Assembly: GCF_947492555.1 (NCBI RefSeq)
Contig: NZ_CANLNE010000002.1
Location: 425,501 to 489,500 of the forward strand
Source of the DNA: an uncultured Roseobacter sp.
GTDB lineage: Bacteria > Pseudomonadota > Alphaproteobacteria > Rhodobacterales > Rhodobacteraceae
Length of the DNA stretch: 64,000 nucleotides
Reading direction: 5' to 3'
In this document: positions 9,834-19,488 of the stretch, piece after piece
How the letters are laid out: each line of letters opens with the position of its first letter
How positions within the stretch are numbered: position 1 is the first letter of the stretch
Notes under the pieces: generated by a model
Told to the model about the DNA's origin: nothing
Databases searched by the model: none
Seen by the model: the letters and a program-made list of their open reading frames with translations, nothing else
Translations under genes and position numbers: made by a program

Positions 9834-12476
9834 TCAGGATTTGGCCGCGTCTTTCAGTTTGTACAGTGCGTCTAGCGCTTGCCGGGGTGTGAGTTCGTCC
9901 GGAAGGATGTCGGCCAGAAGCGTCTCGACTTCGGATGTTTTCTGCCTTGGCGGCGCGGCGACCGGTGTTGCGGAGAAGAGTGGCAGATCGTCGATCAGGG
10001 TTTTCTGGGTCGCGCCGCCTTCTCGTTCTCCCTTTTCCAGTGCGTCCAGAACGACGCGGGCGCGGGCGATCACAGGTGCTGGAAGTCCGGCAAGCTGTGC
10101 CACCTGTACACCGTAGGATCGGTCGGCGGCGCCCTTGTGCACCTCGTGCAGGAAGATCACTTCGCCTTCCCATTCTTTAACGGCGACAGTCGCGTTCTCA
10201 ACGCCTGTCAGTTTCCCGGCCAGCGCGGTCATCTCATGGTAATGTGTGGCGAAAAGCGCGCGGCTCTTGTTCACGTCATGCAGATGTTCGAGCGTCGCCC
10301 AGGCAATCGACAGCCCGTCATAGGTGGCTGTTCCACGCCCGATCTCATCGAGAATCACCAGCGCCCGGTCATCGGCCTGATTGAGAATTGCCGCCGTTTC
10401 CACCATCTCGACCATGAAGGTGGAGCGCCCGCGCGCCAGATCATCGGAAGCCCCAACGCGACTGAAGAGCTGGCTGATCAGGCCGATATGTGCCTTTTCT
10501 GCCGGCACAAAACTGCCCATCTGCGCCAGCAAGGCGATGATTGCATTTTGCCTCAGGAAGGTGGATTTACCCGCCATGTTCGGACCGGTGAGCAGCCAGA
10601 CATTTGCATGATCCGCCTCGGCGCTCAGATCGCAATCATTTGCAATGAATGGTTCGCCTGACTTATCCTTCAGCGCGCGTTCAACCACCGGGTGACGCCC
10701 GCCGCAGATATCGAAAGCCCGCGTATTATCGACCTTAGGGGCTGCCCAGCTTTCGGCAACAGCTAATTCGGCCAGTGCCGTGGTCAGATCAAGTTCTGCC
10801 AAACCACGGGCGGTTTCCGCAACGGGCCCTGCGACCGCCAACACATCTGCGCGCAGCACTTCGAAGAGGCGTTTCTCAATCTCCAGCGCCCGCGCCCCGG
10901 CGTTGAGAATTTTCGTCTCCATCTCAGAAAGCTCGACCGTGGTGAACCGCACCTGGTTCGCGGTGGTCTGACGGTGGATAAAGGTTTCTGACAGCGGCGG
11001 TGACAGCATCTTTTCCGCATGGGTCGCGGGCGTTTCGATGAAGTAGCCCAGGACGTTGTTGTGTTTGATCTTGAGAGACGAAATCCCCGTGTTAGAGACG
11101 AATTCAGACTGCATCTGCGCAATCACACTGCGGCCTTCGTCGCGTAGTTTGCGGGCCTCATCGAGTTCCGCATCATGCTCCGGCGCGATGAAGCCACCGT
11201 CGCGGGTCAGGAGCGGTGGTTCTGCCACCAACGCTGCATCCAGCTGATCAATCAGGGCGTCATGGCCCGACATCGCCATTAATGCGCTGGTCAGGAGCGG
11301 CGGTAACTCCAGCTTGTTCAAAGACGCGCAGAGATTTTCCGCCTGAGACAGGCCATTTCGAATGGCAGCAAGGTCACGTGGCCCGCCGCGATCCAGCGAG
11401 AGACGTGACAGCGCGCGGTCCAGATCGGGCACTTTGCGCAGAGTGTCGCGGGTAGTCTGCCGTTCCTGTGTCTCAGAGACCGCCCAGCGCACCGCGGCCA
11501 GCCGGTCCTGCACCACGTCCAGAACCCGTGAGGGGCTGGAGAGCCGCCGTTCCAGCAGGCGCGCGCCGCCTGCCGTCACCGTTTTGTCCATGACGGAGAG
11601 CAGGGAACCGGCGCGACCCCCAGACAGCGCTTGCGTCAGTTCGAGGTTGCGCCGCGTGGCGGCGTCGATCTGCACCGTGCGGGCTTCTGCCTCTTTCTGC
11701 GGCGCGCGCAACAGGGGCAGTTTGCCTTTCTGCGTGATCTCCAGATACTGCAGGATCGCGCCCATGGCGGCGATCTCCGCGCGGGTGAAGCTGCCATAGG
11801 CATCCAGCGTCTCAACGTCGAAAAGATCGCAAAGGCGCTTTTCACCGCCCGCGCTGTCAAAGGCAGAGCGGGCAAGGCCGGTCAGCGCGATCCCGAATTC
11901 CTCGACCATCTCACGCAGGTCCGCCTCGCGTGCTTCCGACACGATCAGCTCGGAGGGCGCCAGCCGTGCCAGTTCCGGACCCAGCCGCAAATCCGTCAGC
12001 GGCATCACGTGAAACGCCCCGGTGGAGATATCGACCCAGGCCAGTGCCTGAGCATCACGGACCTCGGCAAAGGCGGTCAGATAATTGTGCCGCCGCGCTT
12101 CCAGCAGCGCCTCTTCGGTCAGCGTGCCGGGCGTGACCAGACGCACGACATCCCGTTTGACCACCGATTTGGAGCCGCGTTTTTTCGCCTCTGCCGGGCT
12201 TTCCATCTGTTCGCAGACCGCAACGCGAAAGCCTTTGCGGATCAACGTCAGCAGATAGCCTTCAGCGGCGTGAACCGGCACGCCGCACATGGGGATATCC
12301 GCGCCGTCGTGCTTGCCGCGCTTGGTCAAGGCGATGTCCAGCGCCTCCGCAGCGGCCACCGCATCGTCAAAGAACATCTCGTAGAAATCGCCCATGCGGT
12401 AGAACAGCAGGGCATCCGCGTAACCGGCTTTCAGGTCGAGATATTGCGCCATCATCGGCGTGACGGTCATGGGCAC
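9834..12476 (-). CDS. mutS: DNA mismatch repair ATPase MutS
   Basis: MutS recognises base mismatches and small loops and recruits MutL. The 880-residue product has the mismatch-contacting N-terminal motif FYRMGDFYEMF with its key Phe and Glu. It then has connector, lever and clamp domains, and an ABC-type ATPase with GPNMAGKST near residue 628. Length is normal. The start at 12476 is divergent from the malic enzyme gene, with a 128-bp gap that holds an inverted repeat. Confidence 0.97.
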   Translation of the reverse strand: MPMTVTPMMAQYLDLKAGYADALLFYRMGDFYEMFFDDAVAAAEALDIALTKRGKHDGADIPMCGVPVHAAEGYLLTLIRKGFRVAVCEQMESPAEAKKRGSKSVVKRDVVRLVTPGTLTEEALLEARRHNYLTAFAEVRDAQALAWVDISTGAFHVMPLTDLRLGPELARLAPSELIVSEAREADLREMVEEFGIALTGLARSAFDSAGGEKRLCDLFDVETLDAYGSFTRAEIAAMGAILQYLEITQKGKLPLLRAPQKEAEARTVQIDAATRRNLELTQALSGGRAGSLLSVMDKTVTAGGARLLERRLSSPSRVLDVVQDRLAAVRWAVSETQERQTTRDTLRKVPDLDRALSRLSLDRGGPRDLAAIRNGLSQAENLCASLNKLELPPLLTSALMAMSGHDALIDQLDAALVAEPPLLTRDGGFIAPEHDAELDEARKLRDEGRSVIAQMQSEFVSNTGISSLKIKHNNVLGYFIETPATHAEKMLSPPLSETFIHRQTTANQVRFTTVELSEMETKILNAGARALEIEKRLFEVLRADVLAVAGPVAETARGLAELDLTTALAELAVAESWAAPKVDNTRAFDICGGRHPVVERALKDKSGEPFIANDCDLSAEADHANVWLLTGPNMAGKSTFLRQNAIIALLAQMGSFVPAEKAHIGLISQLFSRVGASDDLARGRSTFMVEMVETAAILNQADDRALVILDEIGRGTATYDGLSIAWATLEHLHDVNKSRALFATHYHEMTALAGKLTGVENATVAVKEWEGEVIFLHEVHKGAADRSYGVQVAQLAGLPAPVIARARVVLDALEKGEREGGATQKTLIDDLPLFSATPVAAPPRQKTSEVETLLADILPDELTPRQALDALYKLKDAAKS

Positions 12477-12521
12477 CCCCGCAGTTTCGGCAGACCTTAC
12501 AAACGCGGGCGGGTGGGGAAA

Positions 12522-12548
12522 AGCCTCAAATGCTGCCTGCTTGAGGCT
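12522..12548. repeat. 8-bp inverted repeat between mutS and malic enzyme gene
   Basis: AGCCTCAA (12522-12529) and TTGAGGCT (12541-12548) are perfect inverted arms with an 11-base spacer, in the divergent gap. The symmetric spacing would suit a dimeric regulator, but a short RNA hairpin is equally possible. No T-run follows. Confidence 0.4.
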
Positions 12549-12604
12549 ACCTGCGCGCTGGGCTAGAGGTTATGCGCTCGGAACTGCAGTAAAGGCCTTT
12601 TCTC

Positions 12605-14860
12605 ATGTCCAAAAATCGCGTGACGCCCGAAGAGGCGCTGGCCTTTCACCTCGAGCCGACCCCCGGCAAGTTCGAGATCACGGCGACGGTGCCGATGACC
12701 ACGCAAAGGGATCTGAGCCTGGCCTATTCGCCCGGTGTGGCTGTGCCCTGCGAGGCGATCGCGGAAAACGCCGAGACGGCTTACGACTACACCAACAAGG
12801 GCAATCTGGTTGCGGTGATTTCCAATGGGACGGCGGTTCTGGGCCTCGGGAACCTTGGGGCGCTGGCGTCAAAACCGGTGATGGAAGGTAAGGCGGTTCT
12901 GTTCAAACGCTTTGCCGATGTGAACAGCATCGATATCGAGCTCGACACCGAAGACACGGATGCGTTTGTGGCCGCGGTCAAGCTGATGGGGCCGACGTTT
13001 GGCGGCATCAACCTTGAGGACATCAAGGCACCGGAGTGTTTCATCATCGAACAGCGGCTGAAAGAGGAGATGGACATCCCCGTCTTTCACGACGATCAGC
13101 ACGGCACGGCGGTGATCTGTGCCGCCGGTCTGCTGAATGCGCTGAAGCTGTCGGGCAAGAAGATCGAAGACGTGCGCATTGTGTTGAACGGGGCAGGGGC
13201 TGCCGGGATTGCCTGTCTGGAACTGCTGAAGGCGATGGGCGCCAAGCATCAGAACTGCATCATGTGCGACACCAAGGGCGTGATCTATCAGGGCCGCACC
13301 GAAGGCATGAACCAGTGGAAATCGGCCCATGCGGTGGCCACGGATCTGCGTACGCTGGACGAGGCGATGAAGGGCGCGGATGTGTTCCTGGGTGTGTCCG
13401 TCAAAGGGGCCGTGACGCAGGACATGGTGTCCAGCATGGCGGAAAACCCGGTGATTTTCGCCATGGCGAATCCCGATCCGGAAATCACGCCCGAGGACGC
13501 GCATGAGGTGCGGCCCGATGCGATTGTCGCCACGGGGCGCAGCGATTACCCCAATCAGGTCAATAACGTGCTGGGCTTTCCCTATCTCTTCCGGGGGGCG
13601 CTGGACATCAACGCGCGCGCCATCAATGACGAGATGAAGATCGCCTGCGCCCATGCGCTGGCGAACCTCGCGCGCGAGGATGTGCCGGACGAAGTGGCCT
13701 TGGCCTATGGCAAGAACCTGAGTTTCGGGCGGGATTACATCATTCCGACGCCGTTCGATCCGCGTCTGATCCACCGCGTGCCGCCCGCTGTTGCGCAGGC
13801 TGGCATGAACACCGGGGCTGCCCGCCGCCCGATCATCGATATGGACGCCTATGAGCTGTCGTTGAAGTCTCGCATGGACCCGACGGCCAGCATTCTGCGC
13901 GGCATCAACGCCCGCGCCCGCGCCAATCAGGCCCGCATGATTTTTGCCGAAGGGGACGATCCACGGGTCTTGCGCGCCGCGGTGATGTATCAGCGTGCCG
14001 GGTTCGGCAAGGCGCTGGTTGTTGGCCGTGAAGATGACGTGAAAACCAAGCTGGAGGCGGCAGGTCTTGAAGACGCGCATCGCCAGATCGAGATTGTGAA
14101 TGCGGCCAATACCCAGCATCTGGAGACCTACAAGCAGTTCCTCTACGACCGGCTGCACCGGCGCGGTTTCGACGCGCAGGATATTCACCGGCTGGCGGCG
14201 CGCGACCGGCATGTGTTCTCGGCGCTGATGCTGCAGCACGGGCATGGGGATGGGCTGGTCACCGGGGCCACGCGCAAGTCGGCGCATATTCTGGACCGGA
14301 TCAATCACGTCTACGACGCGGATAAGGATCACGGTGTCGCAGGGATCACGGCGGTGCTGCACAAGGGGCGGATCGTGTTCATCGCCGATACCATCGTGAA
14401 CGAATGGCCGGACGAGGAAGACCTGGCCAACATTGCCGAACGCGCGGCCACGGTGGCTCAGAACATGGGGCTAGAGCCGCGGGTGGCCTTTGTGAGCTTC
14501 TCGACCTTCGGCTACCCGGTCTCGGAACGGGCGGAGAAAATGGCCAAGGCGGCGGATGTACTGGACCAGCGCGGCGTCAGTTTTGAGTACGAAGGCGAGA
14601 TGACCGTCGATGTGGCGCTGAACGCGCTGGCGCAGGAAGCCTATCCGTTCTCGCGGCTGACCGGGCCTGCCAACATTCTCATTGTGCCCGCGCGCCATTC
14701 GGCGAGCATTTCGGTGAAGCTGATGCAGGAGATGGCGGGGGCGACGGTGATCGGACCGATCCTTGCCGGGGTGGATGGATCGATCCAGATTTGCTCTACC
14801 GTGTCCACGGCCAATGACATCCTGAACATGGCGGTATTGGCGGCCTGCAAGGTCGGCTAA
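12605..14860 (+). CDS. maeB: NADP-dependent malic enzyme with C-terminal phosphotransacetylase-like domain
   Basis: Oxidative decarboxylation of malate to pyruvate. The 751-residue product is the long MaeB form. The malic enzyme catalytic and Rossmann domains fill about 1-430 (VLNGAGAAGIACLELL is the dinucleotide fold; FHDDQHGTAV is a catalytic block). A phosphate acetyltransferase-like domain fills about 430-751 and is regulatory in characterised members. AAGG lies upstream of ATG 12605. The cofactor (NADP versus NAD) is inferred from family type, not from a diagnostic residue. Confidence 0.93.
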   Translation: MSKNRVTPEEALAFHLEPTPGKFEITATVPMTTQRDLSLAYSPGVAVPCEAIAENAETAYDYTNKGNLVAVISNGTAVLGLGNLGALASKPVMEGKAVLFKRFADVNSIDIELDTEDTDAFVAAVKLMGPTFGGINLEDIKAPECFIIEQRLKEEMDIPVFHDDQHGTAVICAAGLLNALKLSGKKIEDVRIVLNGAGAAGIACLELLKAMGAKHQNCIMCDTKGVIYQGRTEGMNQWKSAHAVATDLRTLDEAMKGADVFLGVSVKGAVTQDMVSSMAENPVIFAMANPDPEITPEDAHEVRPDAIVATGRSDYPNQVNNVLGFPYLFRGALDINARAINDEMKIACAHALANLAREDVPDEVALAYGKNLSFGRDYIIPTPFDPRLIHRVPPAVAQAGMNTGAARRPIIDMDAYELSLKSRMDPTASILRGINARARANQARMIFAEGDDPRVLRAAVMYQRAGFGKALVVGREDDVKTKLEAAGLEDAHRQIEIVNAANTQHLETYKQFLYDRLHRRGFDAQDIHRLAARDRHVFSALMLQHGHGDGLVTGATRKSAHILDRINHVYDADKDHGVAGITAVLHKGRIVFIADTIVNEWPDEEDLANIAERAATVAQNMGLEPRVAFVSFSTFGYPVSERAEKMAKAADVLDQRGVSFEYEGEMTVDVALNALAQEAYPFSRLTGPANILIVPARHSASISVKLMQEMAGATVIGPILAGVDGSIQICSTVSTANDILNMAVLAACKVG

Positions 14861-15523
14861 TCAGCTGTTCACGAAAGGCGCGTCAGTTCCCCAGAGTTGC
14901 TTGACCCGCGCGTCGCGCCCGCAGGCCTCGCGATAGGCCTTGTAGGCGGAAGCCTGACGTTTCGGGCCAAACCGGGTGATCACCAGCTGACGGCCTTTAT
15001 AGTAGTCCTGGTGGTAGGCATCGGCGGGGTAAAACTCCGATGCGCTGAGGATCGGGGTCACAACCTTTTGGCCAAGATCAGCAGTGGCCTTTGTTTTGGC
15101 GGCCTGTGCTGCTTGCTTTTCGGCTGGGGTGTTGGTGAAAATCGCGGTCCGATAGCTCTCACCCCGATCACAGAATTGTCCGCCCGCATCCGTTGGATCA
15201 ACCGACCGGAAAAACAGATCGAGCAGGGTACGGCGGCTGACCACATCCGCATCAAAGGTGATCTGCACCGCCTCATAATGCCCCGTGCCACCCGAGGTCA
15301 CCTGTTTGTAGGTCGGGTTCGCAACGGCGCCGCCGGTAAAGCCCGAGACGGCCTGCTTCACGCCTTTGACCTTTTCGAAATCGGCCTCGACACACCAGAA
15401 ACAGCCGCCCGCAACCGTCAGCGTCTGCAGGTCCGCCGCATGGGCGGTTTTGCTTTGTGCAACAAGCCCCAGCGCAATCATTCCGGCAAGGGCAATGGAT
15501 TTGAACGTTTCCCGTGTGAACAT
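14861..15523 (-). CDS. msrA: Peptide-methionine (S)-S-oxide reductase MsrA, probably exported
   Basis: MsrA repairs S-sulfoxide forms of methionine. The active-site motif GCFWC is at 40-44 with catalytic C41. Unlike the cytosolic enzyme, this 220-residue product begins with a hydrophobic signal segment (about 9-24) and an AHA-A cleavage site near residue 29. It is therefore inferred to act in the periplasm on oxidised envelope proteins. It is convergent with the malic enzyme gene, with no gap. No msrB is nearby. Confidence 0.93.
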   Translation of the reverse strand: MFTRETFKSIALAGMIALGLVAQSKTAHAADLQTLTVAGGCFWCVEADFEKVKGVKQAVSGFTGGAVANPTYKQVTSGGTGHYEAVQITFDADVVSRRTLLDLFFRSVDPTDAGGQFCDRGESYRTAIFTNTPAEKQAAQAAKTKATADLGQKVVTPILSASEFYPADAYHQDYYKGRQLVITRFGPKRQASAYKAYREACGRDARVKQLWGTDAPFVNS

Positions 15524-15713
15524 ATCGCGTCTCCTTTGCGCACCAATCTGTCCAATCCAGATCGTTCAAACAATTCACGAGCTTGCGATGTCACGGGCAG
15601 GTGAAAACAGTTTACGGACTTGGCATTCCGGGGCGTGGTTTCTACGCTGTTCTGAAACATCCCATCGTGCCGGGCACGCGGGTTGAAACAAAACATGTGA
15701 AGGCAAGGCGCTG

Positions 15714-16409
15714 ATGAAGATTGCGATGTGGTCTGGGCCGCGGAATCTCTCAACCGCGATGATGTACAGCTTTGGCGCGCGGTCGGATTTCACCGTGATG
15801 GATGAGCCGTTTTACGCGGCCTACCTCGCACAGTCCGGTGCGGACCATCCGATGCGCGAGGAGATCCTCGCAGCGCAGGCCACCGATCCAGGTGAGGTGA
15901 CCGCCCTGTGCAGCGCGCCCTTTCCAACGCCGCATCTCTATATGAAACACATGCCGCATCACATGCTGGAGGGGTTTCCGCTCGACTGGGCGCAGGACTG
16001 TGTGAATGTGCACCTCATCCGCCATCCCGCGCGGGTCATCGCCAGCTATGCAGCCAAACGCGAAGCGCCAACGCTGGAGGACATCGGCTTTGTCCAGCAA
16101 CATGCGCTCTATGAGAAATTGGGTGGCGTCGTGATCGACAGCACGGATATCCGTGCGCGCCCCGAACACATGCTGCGGGCCTTGTGTGACGCGATTGATC
16201 TGCCCTTTGATCCCGCGATGCTCAGCTGGTCTGCCGGGCCGCGTGCTGAGGATGGTATCTGGGCGGCGCATTGGTACGGCGCCGTGCATCAGAGCACCGG
16301 ATTCGCGGGCGCGGAGGGGCCGTTGTCGGAACTGAATGGCCATCTGCTTGAACTTCTTGAAGCAGCATTTCCATACTACAAGAAGATGAATATTGGCGCG
16401 CTAAAGTAG
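15714..16409 (+). CDS. Sulfotransferase-like family protein
   Basis: 231 residues. The N-terminus MKIAMWSGPRNLSTAMM has the PAPS 5'-phosphosulfate loop signature (SGPRNLSTA, 7-15). LIRHPARVIASY downstream resembles the 3'-phosphate-binding motif of sulfotransferases. Proteins of this type are widespread in marine alphaproteobacteria, and their substrates are mostly unknown. Neither neighbour (msrA, a DUF1508 gene) points to a substrate. Function is assigned by fold only. Confidence 0.75.
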   Translation: MKIAMWSGPRNLSTAMMYSFGARSDFTVMDEPFYAAYLAQSGADHPMREEILAAQATDPGEVTALCSAPFPTPHLYMKHMPHHMLEGFPLDWAQDCVNVHLIRHPARVIASYAAKREAPTLEDIGFVQQHALYEKLGGVVIDSTDIRARPEHMLRALCDAIDLPFDPAMLSWSAGPRAEDGIWAAHWYGAVHQSTGFAGAEGPLSELNGHLLELLEAAFPYYKKMNIGALK

Positions 16410-16678
16410 CGTTATGTACCATACCATCATTTTGTAGTTCTAGCGAAGCCGATAACAAAATGTAGAAAGTTCTGGACTCTGTTTGGTGGTTACGGAATCA
16501 TTAGACGCCGACGATTCCCGTCGTCGGCGTCTAAGGCGCCACTATGGACACCGTGCTTCTACACACTCCACGATTCTCGTGGAAACTAGGTCTCCAGTCA
16601 AGTCGATAGCGTCTGAAAACTGCCTTTGCCCCAATGATGGGGCAGAGGCTTCCATTGGACAGGATTATGGAGAAAGCC
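16410..16678. other. AT-richer intergenic stretch
   Basis: This gap is visibly richer in A and T than its surroundings, especially 16420-16500. Apart from the hairpin at 16501-16534, I see no gene with a ribosome site, no tRNA and no terminator T-run. Open frames here lack codon bias and look like chance. Confidence 0.5.
16501..16534. repeat. Perfect 14-bp hairpin, 6-base loop
   Basis: TTAGACGCCGACGA (16501-16514), loop TTCCCG, then TCGTCGGCGTCTAA (16521-16534): every base pairs. There is no T-run on either side, so it is not a classical terminator. It lies between a sulfotransferase-like gene and the DUF1508 gene, in otherwise AT-rich DNA. It could be a repeat of a dispersed palindromic family, an RNA-stability element or a protein-binding site. 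Confidence 0.8.
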
Positions 16679-16858
16679 GTGTTTTATTATCTATACAAAG
16701 ACGTCAACAATCATTGGCGTTGGACACTCTATGCTGCAAACAATCGCAAGATTGCGAACTCGGGCGAAGGATATCACAATCGCTCCGACGCAATATCTGC
16801 AATTGAGTTGGTAAAGTTATCTTCCAGCGCCCCGGTCAAGCAGGCTACATCTGCTTAG
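16679..16858 (+). CDS. Small DUF1508 (YegP-like) protein
   Basis: The product reads FYYLYKDVNNHWRWTLYAAN, then KIANSGEGYHNRSDA and a short AIELVK helix. This is one copy of the DUF1508 fold seen in E. coli YegP, whose role is not settled. I chose GTG 16679 (59 residues) because GGAG (16669-16672) sits 6 bases before it and homologues begin at this point. ATG 16667 would add MEKA but has AGGA only 2 bases away; ATG 16634 has no ribosome site. It is isolated, with argG converging downstream. Confidence 0.75.
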   Translation: MFYYLYKDVNNHWRWTLYAANNRKIANSGEGYHNRSDAISAIELVKLSSSAPVKQATSA

Positions 16859-16889
16859 AAAGGTCGGGGAGTGCACAAAATCTCCCCGA

Positions 16890-18110
16890 TCACTTTTTCA
16901 ACCGACGATCCCGCGCGGCCAGTAGCTTCAGGCGCAGCGCGTTCAACTGGATGAACCCGGCGGCGTCTTTTTGGTCGTAGGCACCGGCATCATCTTCGAA
17001 CGTCACATGCGCTTCGGAGTAAAGGCTGTGATCTGACCAGCGGCCCACTGTGCGCACGTGCCCTTTGTAGAGTTTCAGTCGCACAGTGCCGGTCACATGG
17101 GTCTGGCTGGCGTCGATGGCTGCCTGCAGCATCGTGCGCTCGGGCGAGAACCAGAAGCCGTTGTAGATCAGTTCTGCGTAGCGCGGCATCAGCTCGTCCT
17201 TGAGGTGCATGGCCCCTCGGTCAAGCGTGATGGATTCAATGGCCCGGTGGGCCTCCAGCAGCAGTGTCCCACCGGGCGTCTCATAGATGCCACGGGATTT
17301 CATCCCGACAAAACGGCCCTCGACCAGATCGAGACGGCCGCAACCATGCTTGCCGCCCAACTCGTTCAGTTTGGTCAGGATCGTGGCGGGGGACATGGCA
17401 ACGCCGTCGATGCTGACGGCGTCGCCTTTCTCGAACCCGACTTCGATGTATTCGGGTGTGTCCGGTGCATCTTCCGGGTTAACCGTGCGCTGATAGACGT
17501 AGTCGGGCGCGTCCACCGCCGGGTCTTCCAGCACTTTACCCTCGGAGGAGGTGTGCAGCAGGTTGGCGTCGACGCTGAACGGGGCCTCGCCGCGTTTGTC
17601 CTTGGCGATGGGGATCTGGTTTTTCTCGGCGAAATCCAGCAGTTTGGTGCGGCTCGACAGGTCCCATTCACGCCAGGGCGCGATCACCTTGATGTCGGGG
17701 TTGAGAGCATAGGCGGCCAGCTCAAACCGGACCTGGTCGTTGCCCTTGCCGGTGGCTCCATGTGCCACCGCGTCGGCGCCTGTTTCCTCGGCAATCTCGA
17801 CCAGACGTTTGGAAATCAGGGGCCGCGCGATGGAGGTGCCCAGCAGGTAGAGCCCTTCGTAGACCGCGTTGGCCCGGAACATCGGAAAGACGAAATCGCG
17901 CACGAATTCCTCGCGCACATCCTCGATGTAGATCTCCGATGCGCCCATCTGTTCTGCCTTCTTGCGCGCCGGTTCCAATTCCTCGCCCTGGCCCAGATCG
18001 GCAGTGAAAGTCACCACTTCACATCCGTATTCGGTTTGCAGCCATTTCAGGATGATCGAGGTATCAAGACCGCCGGAATAGGCGAGCACGACTTTTTTGG
18101 GCGCGGACAT
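16890..18110 (-). CDS. argG: Argininosuccinate synthase
   Basis: Joins citrulline and aspartate with ATP in arginine synthesis. The 406-residue product has the N-type PP-loop AYSGGLDTS (10-18) and the family [13 protein letters not shown] region. I start at ATG 18110 (MSAPKKVV): the AAGGA upstream is about 8 bases from it but only about 2 from the alternative ATG at 18116. It is divergent from ilvA. The other arginine gene in the window, argJ, is 30 kb away. Confidence 0.96.
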   Translation of the reverse strand: MSAPKKVVLAYSGGLDTSIILKWLQTEYGCEVVTFTADLGQGEELEPARKKAEQMGASEIYIEDVREEFVRDFVFPMFRANAVYEGLYLLGTSIARPLISKRLVEIAEETGADAVAHGATGKGNDQVRFELAAYALNPDIKVIAPWREWDLSSRTKLLDFAEKNQIPIAKDKRGEAPFSVDANLLHTSSEGKVLEDPAVDAPDYVYQRTVNPEDAPDTPEYIEVGFEKGDAVSIDGVAMSPATILTKLNELGGKHGCGRLDLVEGRFVGMKSRGIYETPGGTLLLEAHRAIESITLDRGAMHLKDELMPRYAELIYNGFWFSPERTMLQAAIDASQTHVTGTVRLKLYKGHVRTVGRWSDHSLYSEAHVTFEDDAGAYDQKDAAGFIQLNALRLKLLAARDRRLKK

Positions 18111-18243
18111 GAGCATCTTCCTTCGTCACGAAATCCCGGCTGCGATATCGGGTTTTGACAGGGGCGGCAAGGTCGATGCGCGTTGACCGTCGCGGCCTGC
18201 GCGCCTACTGAACAGGGACCCTGCAGATATAAGGACCCGGTGG

Positions 18244-19479
18244 ATGAAGGCAGATGCATTTGCACAGGCTGCGCGCGCGGCAGAGCGTGAAATGCGCGCC
18301 GTGTTTCCGCCCACGCCTTTGTTGCGCAATGACCACCTGTCGGATCGCTATGGTGCCGATATCTGGCTCAAGCGCGAAGACCTCAGCCCGGTGCGGTCCT
18401 ACAAGCTGCGCGGCGCCTTCAACGCGATGCGCAAGGTGATCCCGGCGCAGTCGCTTTTTGTCTGTGCCAGCGCGGGCAATCACGCGCAGGGTGTGGCCTT
18501 CATGTGTCGTCATTTCGGCGTGCGCGGGGTGATTTTCATGCCGGTCACGACTCCGCAGCAAAAGGTTCAGAAAACGCGGATGTTCGGCGGCGATCACGTG
18601 GAAATTCGCCTTGTTGGAGACTATTTCGACCAGACGCTCAGCGAAGCACAAGCGTTTTGCGCAAAGGAAGGCGCGCATTTCCTGTCGCCCTTTGACGATG
18701 AGGATGTGATCGAAGGGCAGGCCTCGGTAGCCGTCGAGATAGAGACGCAATTGGGCCGCGCGCCGGATCGGATCATCCTGCCGGTGGGCGGTGGCGGTCT
18801 CTCGGCCGGTGTGCGCAGTTTCTTTGGCGAGACTTGTGCCTATACCTTTGTCGAGCCCACAGGTGCGCAAAGTCTTGGGTTTGCGCTGCGCGAAGGCCAA
18901 CCGGTCGATGTCTCCCCGATCAACAGCTTTGTGGATGGGGCGGCGGTTGCCAAACTGGGCGCGCGCACCTTTGCGCGGTTGCGCGGGGTTGACCCGGTGG
19001 ACGTCATTCACCTGTCCGAAGACAGGATTTGCACCACGATTGTCGAGATGCTGAACGTCGAAGGGATCGTGCTGGAACCCGCCGGCGCGCTGGCCATCGA
19101 AGCCCTGTCGGTCGTCGCGGAGCAAATCAGGGGCAAGACAGTTGTCTGCGTGGCCTCTGGCGGGAATTTCGATTTTGAACGTCTGCCCGAGGTGAAGGAG
19201 CGGGCGCAGCGCTATTCGGGGATAAAGAAGTATTTCATCCTGCGCATGCCGCAACGGCCTGGCGCGCTCAAGGAATTCCTGTCCATTCTCGGACCCGACG
19301 ACGATATCGCCCGGTTTGAATATCTCAAGAAATCCGCGCGGAACTTTGGCTCGGTTCTGATCGGGATTGAGACCACCCGTCCGGAAAATTTCAACCGGTT
19401 TCTGGCGGAGCTGGATACGGCAGGCTTTACCTACACCGACATCACCAACGACGAAACATTGGCGCAATTCGTCATTTGA
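18244..19479 (+). CDS. ilvA: Threonine dehydratase (threonine ammonia-lyase), short ACT-like form
   Basis: PLP enzyme that deaminates threonine to 2-oxobutanoate, the first step to isoleucine. K54 in SYKLRGAFN is the PLP lysine and PVGGGGLSAG holds the phosphate-binding glycine loop. At 411 residues it is the shorter type with one C-terminal ACT-like domain (about 335-411, KYFILRMPQRPGALKEF). AAGGA precedes ATG 18244. An SDR gene follows after 9 bases, probably in the same transcript. Confidence 0.93.
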   Translation: MKADAFAQAARAAEREMRAVFPPTPLLRNDHLSDRYGADIWLKREDLSPVRSYKLRGAFNAMRKVIPAQSLFVCASAGNHAQGVAFMCRHFGVRGVIFMPVTTPQQKVQKTRMFGGDHVEIRLVGDYFDQTLSEAQAFCAKEGAHFLSPFDDEDVIEGQASVAVEIETQLGRAPDRIILPVGGGGLSAGVRSFFGETCAYTFVEPTGAQSLGFALREGQPVDVSPINSFVDGAAVAKLGARTFARLRGVDPVDVIHLSEDRICTTIVEMLNVEGIVLEPAGALAIEALSVVAEQIRGKTVVCVASGGNFDFERLPEVKERAQRYSGIKKYFILRMPQRPGALKEFLSILGPDDDIARFEYLKKSARNFGSVLIGIETTRPENFNRFLAELDTAGFTYTDITNDETLAQFVI

Positions 19480-19488
19480 GGGGCGATA

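Noticed and set aside
12001-12016. parS-like sequence inside mutS
   Set aside because: Only 12 of 16 positions match (half-site CACGTGAAAC). Too degenerate to call beside two perfect sites.
15496-15523. msrA N-terminus MFTRETF resembling a parS-encoded peptide
   Set aside because: The DNA (TGTTCACACGGGAAACG) does not align to parS; the similarity is only at peptide level.
16483-16806. 107-codon frame overlapping the DUF1508 gene
   Set aside because: Runs through the hairpin, has no ribosome site, and overlaps the recognisable DUF1508 frame.
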